From positions 310,001-374,000 of the forward strand of contig CANLWB010000002.1 of assembly GCA_947494695.1 (NCBI GenBank): a stretch of 64,000 nucleotides of DNA. The letters are read 5' to 3'. A program made the position numbers and the translations under genes. This stretch comes from an uncultured Flavobacteriaceae bacterium (lineage in GTDB: Bacteria; Bacteroidota; Bacteroidia; Flavobacteriales; Flavobacteriaceae). The notes under the pieces were generated by a model. That model was given only the letters and a program-made list of their open reading frames with translations, was not told the DNA's origin and did not search any database. Positions 45,928-54,207 of this stretch are shown here, in pieces. Each line of letters starts with the position of its first letter. Within the stretch, counting starts at the first letter, position 1.

Positions 45928-48900
45928 ATGTGTAAAAAATTACTAAATTTTTTAGCTCTTGTGTTTATATTATCCAGTGGAATAATTCATGCACAAAGCA
46001 TTAAGGTGTCCGGAAAAGTTACCGACAGTAATGGAATTCCGCTACCTGGTGCAAACATTCTAGAAAAGGGAACCGTTAATGGAGCTTCTGCCGATTTTGA
46101 TGGTAGTTACTCGCTAAGAGTAAGCGGTTCTGCGGTCTTGGTCTTCTCGTCCATTGGTTTTGTTACACAGGAAATACCTGTTGGAACCCAAACCGTTATA
46201 GAGGTTTCACTCGAAGAAAGTGTACAGGCCTTAGAAGAAGTGGTGGTAACCGCTTTAGGAATTAAAAGGGAGAAAAAGGCGCTTGGGTATTCTGCTCAGG
46301 AAGTTTCTGCCGAAACCGTAACGGCCGCAGCCAATGGTAATATTAACACAGCTTTACAAGGTAAAGTAGCAGGTGTTAATATTACAACAAGTGGTGGTAT
46401 TGGAGGTAATGCCAGATTAGATTTACGTGGTACCAGTTCATTGAGTGGAGACGATAAAGTATTGTGGGTCATTGACGGTGTGCCGTTTGCTGCCGATGAT
46501 ACAAATGATCCAGATGATTTATTCGGAGGTGTCTCAAATGGAGGAGGTCTTTTAGATATTAACCCAGACGATGTTGAGACCGTATCTGTACTTAAAGGAG
46601 GTCAAGCAGCAGCACTATATGGTACGCGTGGTGCAAATGGTGTTATTTTGATAACCACAAAAAGTGGTGCAAAATCTGAAGGATTGGGTATTAGTTATAC
46701 AGGATCTACTGTATTTTCTGAAGCCGCTTACTTCTTAGACCTTCAGAAAGAATACGGACAAGGTATCGATGGGAATTACGACCCAACTTCGGGAGCATCC
46801 TGGGGACCTCGTTTTGACGGTGCTTCAAGACTGTCATGGACAGGTGAACAATTACCTTACCAGGCAGCATCTAATCAATTGGAAGATTTTACAAGAACTG
46901 CTTTGAGTATGAGGCACGCACTAGCACTTTCAAAGGCTAATGAAGACGGAAATTTTAGAGTGTCTATCTCAAAAGACCAAACAGAAGGTGTATATGAAAA
47001 CCACCAGATCGATAAACTTAATTTCGATTTAAAAGCGGCTTATGATATTAACCCTTGGTTGAATGTAGATACAAAAATATCATACATCAAAAATGAGGGG
47101 CAACAACGACCAGAAGTTGGAAGCTATAGCTTTGTTTCTTTTTTCAATAGTATGCCAGCTAATATTAGAACACAGGATTTAAAACCTGGGTTTAGAATTA
47201 TAAGGAATGAACGTAGAGAGTTTTTGTATGGAGCAAGTGATGATTTAACTGCAAACCCAAATGCAAGTAGCAGGAATCCCTATTTTGTTCAGGATCAAAT
47301 ATTCAATAGTGATGAGCGTAACAGATTCTTTGGATATTTTGCTTCTACATTTAAATTTACAGATCATTTAAAGTTAAAGCTTAAATACGGATTAGATACC
47401 TATAGATACGAGTCTTTAGATGGATACAGATATGCCGACAACGTAGATGGTCAACGACCATACTTCAATACTTCTGAAAAGTTCTATACAGAGGAAAACA
47501 TGGAGTTTTTACTAAGTTATAACAAAGATTTTGGAGAAAAAGTTAAATTTGGATTAAGTGCGGGAGGTAATAAAATGCATAGAGAATCTGAAACACTTAG
47601 GAGTACTTCAGGAAGGCTGGTGTCAAGTAGAGACTTCTTCTTTAATGCAGGGCTGTCCTTGAATAGTAAAGAAACCTTTTCTGAGCGTGAAATACAATCT
47701 GTTTACGGGCTATTAGATGTGTCTTATAACGAATATCTGTTTTTAACTGCAACAGCTAGAAACGATTGGTCTTCGGCGTTACCTATAGATAATAATTCCT
47801 ACTTCTACCCGTCTGTAGGTTTGAGTGGACTTATTTCAGAAATGACTCAAATGCCAGATTGGATATCCTATTTTAAAGTTCGTGCTTCATGGGCTCAGGT
47901 TGGTAAAGATACCCTACCCTACCTAGCCAATCCTGTTTTCGAATATAGCACATGGAACTTTAATTTGTTAACCAGTTCTGTTCCTGATAGATTAGTGGAT
48001 ACAAACCTTAAACCGGAGATATCATCTACCGCAGAGGTTGGTTTAGAATTAAAATTATTTAAAAGCCGATTTGGTATTGATGTTACCTATTATAACGAAC
48101 GCACTAAAAACCAAATCGTCGCAACGGAGAACGGAAGAAGTACAGGGTTCCCTAGATATGTGACGAACTTAGGTTTAATTACCAACAAAGGGGTGGAAAT
48201 TATAGCCAATATAATTCCAATAAAAACTAAGGACTTCAATATGGGGTTAACACTTAACTTTGCGAAGAATGAAGGTGTATTAGAAGAGTTTGCTCAGGAT
48301 CAAGATGGAGAAAATCTTCCTTTCTTCTTCTTTAATAGTAATACCATTTCAGAACAAGTTCGAGCAGAAGTTGGTGAAAAAATGGGAGACATTTATGGTT
48401 TTGCTTTCCAAAGAGATGGAGCAGGGAATCTTATCATAGGAGATGATGGATTGCCACTAAGATCTGAAGATAAGGTGAAGCTGGGTAATATTCAGGCAGA
48501 TTTCACGGGATCAATTGGTTTAAATTTAAATTATAAAAGTGTATCGTTAAATGCCTTATTAGGAATGCAACAAGGGGGAGACATCTACTCTTTGACAGAA
48601 TCTGGAGCTATAGGAAGCGGTACTGCTGAAGTAACGACGAGCTTAGGACGAGAGCCGTTTGTCGTTCCAGGTAATTTGGCCGATGGAAGTGCTAACACTA
48701 CGACGGTGTCTCCACAACAATATTGGGGTAGAGTATCGGGAATTAGTGAGACTTCTATTTACGATGCATCTTTCATGAAACTTACAGAAGTAGCTTTGGG
48801 CTACAGTATTCCTAGAAAGATTTTAGATAAATTAGGACATGGTGTGATTAACAAAGCTAAGTTTTCTATCGTGGGTAGAAACTTATTCTACCTTTATAGA

Positions 48901-49023
48901 AATACGCCTGGTACCGTACCAGATTCAGGAGTTTATAACACGTCGTTTGGCGCACAAGCATTCGATTTTTCACCAGTGCCAGTCACAAGATCGGTAGGAT
49001 TTTCACTTAACCTTAATTTTTAA
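45928..49023 (+). CDS. susC: SusC-family TonB-dependent outer-membrane transporter
   Basis: The 1031-residue protein has a signal peptide (ending IHAQ). A carboxypeptidase-D regulatory-like domain follows (about 25-100; VSGKVTDSNGIPLPGANILEKGT), then the conserved EEVVVTALGIKREKKALGYSAQEV, a plug domain (GKVAGVNITTSGGIGGNARLDLRG, LYGTRGANGVILITTK) and a 22-strand barrel that ends in an aromatic residue (NLNF). There is no N-terminal signalling (STN) domain, so it is unlikely to drive an anti-sigma cascade. With SusD it should import released high-mannose N-glycans across the outer membrane. It has its own promoter box. Confidence 0.96.
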   Translation: MCKKLLNFLALVFILSSGIIHAQSIKVSGKVTDSNGIPLPGANILEKGTVNGASADFDGSYSLRVSGSAVLVFSSIGFVTQEIPVGTQTVIEVSLEESVQALEEVVVTALGIKREKKALGYSAQEVSAETVTAAANGNINTALQGKVAGVNITTSGGIGGNARLDLRGTSSLSGDDKVLWVIDGVPFAADDTNDPDDLFGGVSNGGGLLDINPDDVETVSVLKGGQAAALYGTRGANGVILITTKSGAKSEGLGISYTGSTVFSEAAYFLDLQKEYGQGIDGNYDPTSGASWGPRFDGASRLSWTGEQLPYQAASNQLEDFTRTALSMRHALALSKANEDGNFRVSISKDQTEGVYENHQIDKLNFDLKAAYDINPWLNVDTKISYIKNEGQQRPEVGSYSFVSFFNSMPANIRTQDLKPGFRIIRNERREFLYGASDDLTANPNASSRNPYFVQDQIFNSDERNRFFGYFASTFKFTDHLKLKLKYGLDTYRYESLDGYRYADNVDGQRPYFNTSEKFYTEENMEFLLSYNKDFGEKVKFGLSAGGNKMHRESETLRSTSGRLVSSRDFFFNAGLSLNSKETFSEREIQSVYGLLDVSYNEYLFLTATARNDWSSALPIDNNSYFYPSVGLSGLISEMTQMPDWISYFKVRASWAQVGKDTLPYLANPVFEYSTWNFNLLTSSVPDRLVDTNLKPEISSTAEVGLELKLFKSRFGIDVTYYNERTKNQIVATENGRSTGFPRYVTNLGLITNKGVEIIANIIPIKTKDFNMGLTLNFAKNEGVLEEFAQDQDGENLPFFFFNSNTISEQVRAEVGEKMGDIYGFAFQRDGAGNLIIGDDGLPLRSEDKVKLGNIQADFTGSIGLNLNYKSVSLNALLGMQQGGDIYSLTESGAIGSGTAEVTTSLGREPFVVPGNLADGSANTTTVSPQQYWGRVSGISETSIYDASFMKLTEVALGYSIPRKILDKLGHGVINKAKFSIVGRNLFYLYRNTPGTVPDSGVYNTSFGAQAFDFSPVPVTRSVGFSLNLNF

Positions 49024-49035
49024 AAGTTAAAAGAC

Positions 49036-50583
49036 ATGAAAAAAGGAATTATATGTTTAGGAATTGTACTATTAGCTTTTATGGTTGGTTGTACAGACGA
49101 TTTCGAAGAAATTAATACCCCAAAGGATGGTGCTTTATTAGTAGAGCCAGGGATTATGTTTAACCCATTATTGCAAAATCCGTTAAGAAACTATCAACGT
49201 AATACCAATTTATATCCGGATTTATTTTCGCAATATTGGGCCAATACTGTATCTGGCTTTGAATCTCCGAGATATGAGTACGTCGATGGGTGGATTGGTA
49301 ATCAGTGGAATGAATTTTATACACAGACTTTGCCGGAAGCAAATCAGTTAATGACTTGGTATGGAGAAGATCCTATATACGCGAATGCCATGGCACAGCT
49401 AGAGGTTTGGATATGTTCAGAATGGTCACGTATGTTACAGACTTACGGTGATATGCCATATTTTGGAGCTGGTTTAGGGGAGAACGTTTCTTATAATTCG
49501 CAACAGGAAATCTATTATGACTTATTCGAAAGGTTAACGACAGCCGTGAACACTATTGATACAGGAGCTTCAGATCAATATAAATATAAAAAGGATGACG
49601 GAACAAACTACGATATCCTATTTGAAGGAGACTTAGATAAATGGAAACGATTTGGTAACTCTATGCGTTTACGATTAGCCATGCGTTTGGCCAATGTAGA
49701 TCCTACTAAGGCTCAGGCTGAAGCAGCAGCAGCAGTAGCAGATGGTGTTATGACTAGCAATGACGATGTAGCGCATATTCCGTTATGGTCAAGTGGTTGG
49801 TATGACTATCTGCACCAAATGGCATTTAACTGGAACAATATAAGAGCGTCTAAAACCTTTACTGATTTATTGTATAATCAATCTACTTTAGGTGAAGATC
49901 CTAGAGCCAGAATATGGTTGGCTTATAAATCAGATTCTCCATTGGTAGGAAATGCCGAACTGGAAGGTCTTGTAAATGGGTATGATGTACTTCCGGCAGA
50001 TTCTCGCGATTTTGCTACTATGAATTTAGAAGGCGGTTATGTTGGGTTTACAGGTAATGGTACGACCGCATCTCAGTACTTACCTTATATGTTCTACTCT
50101 GAAGTTTTATTCTTAAGAGCAGAAGCAGCGTTAAGAGGTTGGGTAGCAGGAGATGCTAATGCCTTATATTTAGAAGGAGTACAGGCTTCTATGGATTTCG
50201 TTGGTGTTGAAGCTACCCCGGCGACAGATTATATTAATGGTTTATCACCGCTGTCTGGTTCCAATGAAGCACAGTTAAAGCAATTAATTTCGCAAAAGTA
50301 TATTGCTAACTTCCCTAATGGTGTAGAGGCATGGGCGGACTTTAGAAGAACAGATTATCCGGATATTACATTACCCGTAGATGGTGTTAGTAGTAATTCA
50401 TCTGTAGCATCAGGTACCTGGGTAAAACGTATAAGATATCCAGATAATGCGCATTTATTTGATACGCCGTTTATGCCTGCAGCACAAAATACAGTAGAAA
50501 CGGATAGAATGGATATAAGATTATGGTGGGATACCGCCGATACGAAAGCGAAGTCTGGTGGCTTAATGAGTAGTAACTTTTAA
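49036..50583 (+). CDS. susD: SusD-family glycan-binding lipoprotein
   Basis: The 515-residue lipoprotein (AFMVGC lipobox at about residue 19) follows susC by 12 bases. It fits the SusD/RagB superfamily, in a form close to the SusD-like group that ends FDTPFMPAAQNTVETDRMDIRLWWD. Helical repeat segments (EWSRMLQTYGDMPYFGAG, KWKRFGNSMRLRLAMRLANVDP, LFLRAEAALRGW) are typical of its TPR scaffold. It caps the SusC barrel on the cell surface and binds the glycan. A strong terminator 40 bases on closes the unit. Confidence 0.95.
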   Translation: MKKGIICLGIVLLAFMVGCTDDFEEINTPKDGALLVEPGIMFNPLLQNPLRNYQRNTNLYPDLFSQYWANTVSGFESPRYEYVDGWIGNQWNEFYTQTLPEANQLMTWYGEDPIYANAMAQLEVWICSEWSRMLQTYGDMPYFGAGLGENVSYNSQQEIYYDLFERLTTAVNTIDTGASDQYKYKKDDGTNYDILFEGDLDKWKRFGNSMRLRLAMRLANVDPTKAQAEAAAAVADGVMTSNDDVAHIPLWSSGWYDYLHQMAFNWNNIRASKTFTDLLYNQSTLGEDPRARIWLAYKSDSPLVGNAELEGLVNGYDVLPADSRDFATMNLEGGYVGFTGNGTTASQYLPYMFYSEVLFLRAEAALRGWVAGDANALYLEGVQASMDFVGVEATPATDYINGLSPLSGSNEAQLKQLISQKYIANFPNGVEAWADFRRTDYPDITLPVDGVSSNSSVASGTWVKRIRYPDNAHLFDTPFMPAAQNTVETDRMDIRLWWDTADTKAKSGGLMSSNF

Positions 50584-50622
50584 TAGAACAACCCTACTAG
50601 AACCCTACTAAAGAATAAAGAA

Positions 50623-50654
50623 AAAGGCTGTCTTAAATACTTAAGACGGCCTTT
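50623..50654 (+). terminator. Terminator after susCD
   Basis: AAAGGCTGTCTTAA and TTAAGACGGCCTTT form a 14-bp stem with one T-G wobble and a 4-base loop, followed by CTTATTT. It lies 40 bases after the susD stop. Confidence 0.9.
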
Positions 50655-50922
50655 CTTATTTAGAGAGTATGTGTATATGGTGATATGCGTTGTTCTACGG
50701 GTGTCATCTGATGTTTTTTGCTAGCAGGTTCTAACTTAAGTAGCCTCAACGCAGAGTGGCTTTCAGGTGGTTTAGATGGTCTCAAACCAAACCATGGTAA
50801 GTAGATGCAATTATTTTAAAGTTCTATTTGATAAAGACGTTTTTAGTTTAAAAGTATTCTTGATTAATTGTAGAAGTAACTCCGTCTGTGGTTTGATAAA
50901 ATTACTCTGTTCATTGGTTCAC
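50655..50922. other. Non-coding stretch after the susCD terminator
   Basis: No reading frame, repeat or fold that I can support was found in these 268 bases. The segment separates the susCD terminator from the orphan promoter box that follows. Confidence 0.5.
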
Positions 50923-50975
50923 AGATGTTATTGGTCGAAATAATTGTCAGCTCAAAAGGATCTGTTTTAATTTTA
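50923..50975 (+). promoter_or_regulatory. PUL promoter box copy 5 (orphan)
   Basis: AGATGTTATTGGTCGAAATA (50923-50942) is followed, 29 bases after GGTCGA, by TAATTTTA (50968-50975). No gene starts behind it. A hairpin with a T-rich tail lies about 225 bases downstream, and the next gene has its own box (copy 6). It is either a promoter for a small RNA or a duplicated, decayed nagB promoter. Confidence 0.68.
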
Positions 50976-50981
50976 TTGAAC

Positions 50982-51222
50982 GAAAATTAGTTCAAAGGCT
51001 GTTGTAATAAAGTTCATTTTAAAAATGACACAAATAGTATAGATATAGAAAGTAAAATTAGGAATATACTTCCCATAACATGTTTAAAGCTGTTTTCATT
51101 TAGAAACGAAGCGAATGTTTTGATGGCGAAGTGAAAACATCAAAAGAGGACACCAATTAATAGCGAATTAGTTTATTTTTTGATTTTGTTTGTTAGATAG
51201 AGGCGGGCTACAACCCGTCTCT
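50982..51222 (+). ncRNA. Candidate small RNA or decayed nagB 5' duplicate
   Basis: The segment starts just past the -7 element of the orphan box and ends with a terminator-like hairpin. It contains only frames of seven codons or fewer. The 18-mer AAAGTTCATTTTAAAAAT within it (about 51011-51028) is identical to the 5' coding end of nagB (51328-51345), at nearly the same distance from the respective promoter box (32 against 34 bases past the element). This supports an old tandem duplication. Whether the transcript is made or has a function is unknown. Confidence 0.4.
51199..51222 (+). terminator. Hairpin upstream of nagB promoter
   Basis: AGAGGCGGG and CCCGTCTCT form a 9-bp stem with one G-T wobble and a 6-base loop, followed by TTATTTATT. 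Since no gene ends here, it would terminate a transcript from the orphan box. Confidence 0.7.
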
Positions 51223-51239
51223 TTATTTATTGCTCCATT

Positions 51240-51292
51240 GATGTTATTGGTCGAAAATACATGTTAAGTCATTGCATTCTATTCTACTTTTA
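51240..51292 (+). promoter_or_regulatory. PUL promoter box copy 6 (upstream of nagB)
   Basis: GATGTTATTGGTCGAAAA (51240-51257) is followed, 30 bases after GGTCGA, by TACTTTTA (51285-51292). Transcription should start near 51298, which favours the second of two in-frame ATGs for nagB. Confidence 0.75.
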
Positions 51293-51318
51293 TCACGAAT
51301 TCAATGCATTTAAAAATT

Positions 51319-53253
51319 ATGGTAGCTAAAGTTCATTTTAAAAATTTGGAAGATATATCTTATAGAGAAGCAGGTATTTTTGAGAACACCCGGTATGAAA
51401 AGATTCATAACATTGTTTTCGACGAATCTAATCGGGCATCAGAAATTGTGGCTAGAGAAATTGCTGGTTTTATGAGGGATAAACAGGCAAGAAATGAAAA
51501 ATGTATATTAGGTTTAGCCACAGGTTCTTCACCTATAAGAGTTTATGAAGAGTTAGTTAGACTGCATAAAAATGAGAGATTAAGCTTCAAAAATGTGGTA
51601 ACCTTTAACCTAGATGAATATTATCCAATGGAAAAAGAAAATGAACAGAGCTACCATTATTTTATGCATGATCATTTGTTTAATCATGTCGATATCTTAC
51701 CGGAAAATATTCATATTCCAAGAGGGGATTTAAAACCCGATGAAATTCTGGATTTCTGTATTGATTATGAAAAGAAGATTAAAGCCTATGGAGGATTGGA
51801 CTTTCAATTATTAGGTATAGGAAGAACTGGGCATATTGGGTTTAATGAACCAGGATCCCATAACAGCTCCCGCACCCGTTTAATAACATTAGATTATCTA
51901 ACCAGAACAGATGCTGCACCATCCTTTCTGGGGTTAGAAAAAGTGCCTAAGCGTGCCATTACGATGGGAATTGGAACGGTTAAAGAAGCTAAAAGAATTG
52001 TGTTATTGGCCTGGGGAGAAAATAAAGCATCTGTGGTAAAAGAGACTATAGAAGGCACTATATCATCGCAAGTCCCGGCAACCTATTTACAGGGACATAA
52101 GAATACCACGTTTATACTAGATCAAGGGGCAGCCTCTATGCTTACACAATACCACACACCATGGAAGGTAGGGCCCTGTGAATGGACAGAAGATTTAATT
52201 AGAAGAGCAACCGTTTGGTTATGTGATTTAACATCAAAATCCATATTAAAATTAACAGATAAAGATTATAATGATAATGGTATGGAAAGTCTTTTAGCTC
52301 AGGAGGGGAGTGCATACGATTTAAATATTAAAATGTTTAATGTGTTGCAGCACACTATTACAGGATGGCCAGCTGGTAAGCCTAATGCAGACGATTCCAA
52401 TAGACCAGAAAGAGCAACTCCAGAGAAGAAGCGCATTATTATTTTTAGCCCACATCCAGACGATGATGTGATCTCTATGGGAGGGACTTTCGATAGGTTG
52501 GTCGATCAGGGGCATGACGTCCATGTTGCGTTTCAAACATCCGGAAACATAGCGGTATCCAATCACGACGCTTTAAAATTTGCAGAGGTGGGTTTAGAAC
52601 TGAATCCGGATAATGCTGTTTTTAAGAAGATTGTAGAGCAAGTGAAAGCCAAACCAGAAGAAGAGTTTAATACCCCGGAATTACTAAAAGTTAAAGGATT
52701 TATTCGTCAGAAAGAATCTCTGGGAGCTACAAGATATGTTGGAATAAACGATACGAATGTACATTTCTTAAACTTGCCATTTTACGAAACAGGAACGGTT
52801 AAGAAAAATGCATTGGGAGTAGCAGATGTCAATATCGTAAAGTCACTTATAACATCTATTAAGCCTCATCAAATTTATGCCGCTGGAGATCTTGCCGATC
52901 CCCACGGAACGCACAAAGTAGCCTTAGATAGTATTCTTCAGGCTATTGAAGATATTAAGAGCGAGCCTTTTATGAACGACTGTTGGGTTTGGTTGTATCG
53001 TGGTGCCTGGCACGAATGGGGTATCCATGAAATAGATATGGCCGTACCCATGAGTCCCGATCAGGTCTTGAGAAAAAGAAAAGCGATATTCTTCCATCAA
53101 TCTCAAAAAGATGGGGTGATGTTTCAAGGAGACGATTCAAGAGAATTCTGGGTTCGTGCAGAAGAACGTAACAAAGACACCGCATTAAAATACAGGCGTT
53201 TGGGACTTGCAGATTATGAGGCTATGGAAGCCTTTAAAAGGTATCATTTTTAA
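51319..53253 (+). CDS. nagB: Glucosamine-6-phosphate deaminase fused to a LmbE/PIG-L domain
   Basis: The ~644-residue protein joins two domains. Residues ~30-290 are NagB: LGLATGSSPIRVYEEL, the catalytic-region VTFNLDEYYPM, GRTGHIGFNEPGS, and the lysine/histidine region after it. From about residue 375 a LmbE/PIG-L deacetylase fold follows: IIIFSPHPDDDVISMGG (zinc-binding His-Pro-Asp-Asp) and DPHGTHK (further zinc ligand). The two-domain form is common in Bacteroidota, where it links GlcNAc-derived sugars to fructose-6-phosphate. The ATG at 51304 would leave a leader of only about 6 bases after the predicted transcription start, so ATG 51319 (MVAKVHF) is chosen. It closes the N-glycan locus. 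Confidence 0.92.
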   Translation: MVAKVHFKNLEDISYREAGIFENTRYEKIHNIVFDESNRASEIVAREIAGFMRDKQARNEKCILGLATGSSPIRVYEELVRLHKNERLSFKNVVTFNLDEYYPMEKENEQSYHYFMHDHLFNHVDILPENIHIPRGDLKPDEILDFCIDYEKKIKAYGGLDFQLLGIGRTGHIGFNEPGSHNSSRTRLITLDYLTRTDAAPSFLGLEKVPKRAITMGIGTVKEAKRIVLLAWGENKASVVKETIEGTISSQVPATYLQGHKNTTFILDQGAASMLTQYHTPWKVGPCEWTEDLIRRATVWLCDLTSKSILKLTDKDYNDNGMESLLAQEGSAYDLNIKMFNVLQHTITGWPAGKPNADDSNRPERATPEKKRIIIFSPHPDDDVISMGGTFDRLVDQGHDVHVAFQTSGNIAVSNHDALKFAEVGLELNPDNAVFKKIVEQVKAKPEEEFNTPELLKVKGFIRQKESLGATRYVGINDTNVHFLNLPFYETGTVKKNALGVADVNIVKSLITSIKPHQIYAAGDLADPHGTHKVALDSILQAIEDIKSEPFMNDCWVWLYRGAWHEWGIHEIDMAVPMSPDQVLRKRKAIFFHQSQKDGVMFQGDDSREFWVRAEERNKDTALKYRRLGLADYEAMEAFKRYHF

Positions 53254-53348
53254 GACATAAGTGTTATACGTATTGTTGGTTTTATAAAGTAAGTGCTGTT
53301 AGCGCTTTAATATCTTGTTAGAAGCTTTAAATTAAGTATATTAGCAGC

Positions 53349-53762
53349 ATGCTGTCTAAAAAAACGAAGTACGGATTAAAAGCGCTTACTTATATAGCTA
53401 AAAGCGAAGGGGATACTCCGGTTCAAATAAGTGAAATTTCTAAGAATGAAAACATTCCACAGAAATTTCTTGAAAGTATCATGCTTACACTTAGAAAATC
53501 AGGCTTTTTAGGGTCTAAAAAAGGCAAGCACGGAGGCTATTATCTTATAAAAGAACCTTCAGAAATTAAAATGACAGATGTTATGCGTGTATTAGAGGGG
53601 CCTATTGCTATGGTGCCTTGTGTAAGTTTAAACTTTTATGAAAAGTGCGATGATTGCCCCGATGAGCACGAGTGTAGTGTACACAAACTTATGATCCAGG
53701 TACGAGATAATACGCTAAATGTATTGAGAAATAATACATTAGAGGATTTGGCGCCAAAGTAG
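53349..53762 (+). CDS. Rrf2-family transcriptional regulator
   Basis: The 137-residue winged-helix protein shows LSKKTKYGLKALTYIAKSEGD, IPQKFLESIMLTLRKSGFLGSKKGKHGGYYL (recognition helix and wing) and a cysteine cluster CVSLNFYEKCDDCPDEHEC near residue 95-115. The spaced cysteines resemble Fe-S-binding Rrf2 proteins such as IscR and NsrR, whereas CymR-type cysteine regulators lack them. It is the first gene before the sulfate assimilation cluster, separated from it by 167 bases with its own promoter, and is the obvious candidate to regulate it (inference). Confidence 0.9.
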   Translation: MLSKKTKYGLKALTYIAKSEGDTPVQISEISKNENIPQKFLESIMLTLRKSGFLGSKKGKHGGYYLIKEPSEIKMTDVMRVLEGPIAMVPCVSLNFYEKCDDCPDEHECSVHKLMIQVRDNTLNVLRNNTLEDLAPK

Positions 53763-53857
53763 CCCTGCGAATTTGATAAAATAGCCCGACTTTTTCTTCA
53801 TTTAAGTCGATAAACATCACAAAAAATTCTGTTTTTCCAAATAAGTGGTTAATACCC

Positions 53858-53887
53858 TTTGTTATACCAGAAAAAATATTACATTTG
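53858..53887 (+). promoter_or_regulatory. Bacteroidota-type promoter of the sulfate assimilation operon
   Basis: TTTG (53858-53861) and TACATTTG (53880-53887) are separated by 18 bases, an exact match to the known Bacteroidetes consensus TTTG/TAnnTTTG. The first gene behind it encodes the DUF2061 protein and starts 42 bases on. Confidence 0.8.
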
Positions 53888-53891
53888 TAAT

Positions 53892-53910
53892 TCCTATTAA
53901 ATCGATAGGA
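53892..53910 (+). promoter_or_regulatory. Inverted repeat at the transcription start, possible operator
   Basis: TCCTAT-TAAATCG-ATAGGA is a perfect 6-bp inverted repeat with a 7-base spacer, centred about where transcription from the upstream promoter should start. That position suits a repressor; the adjacent Rrf2 gene encodes a candidate. No second copy was noticed in the window. Confidence 0.5.
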
Positions 53911-53929
53911 TTAATGTAAATGAAAAAAA

Positions 53930-54193
53930 ATGATAGCACAAATGTTATTAAAAAATAAAGAAAAATCTACTTATAAAGCAGATAGCTCAGGCGAAAAACC
54001 TATTCGCAGTGTGGCTAAAGCTTTAAGCTGGAGGGTTGTAGGTACTCTGGATACTTTAATTGTATCTTTTATTCTAACCAAGGAAATTGGGGTGGCCTCT
54101 CTTATAGCATCGGTAGATTTCTTAACAAAGATGGTGTTATACTTTTTTCATGAGAGACTTTGGAATAAGATTAAATGGGGTAAGGGTAAATAA
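53930..54193 (+). CDS. DUF2061 small membrane protein
   Basis: The 87-residue protein has the DUF2061 signature: RSVAKALSWRVVGTLDTLIVSFILT forming one hydrophobic segment, then a second segment ASLIASVDFLTKMVLYFFHERLWNKI. The family is of unknown function. In Bacteroidota it often neighbours sulfate assimilation genes, and here it is the first gene of the operon, 14 bases before cysH, under the same promoter. A role in sulfate or sulfite movement across the inner membrane is possible but not shown. No other sulfate transporter gene is present in the window. Confidence 0.82.
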   Translation: MIAQMLLKNKEKSTYKADSSGEKPIRSVAKALSWRVVGTLDTLIVSFILTKEIGVASLIASVDFLTKMVLYFFHERLWNKIKWGKGK

Positions 54194-54207
54194 ATTAAGG
54201 AAAGCAC

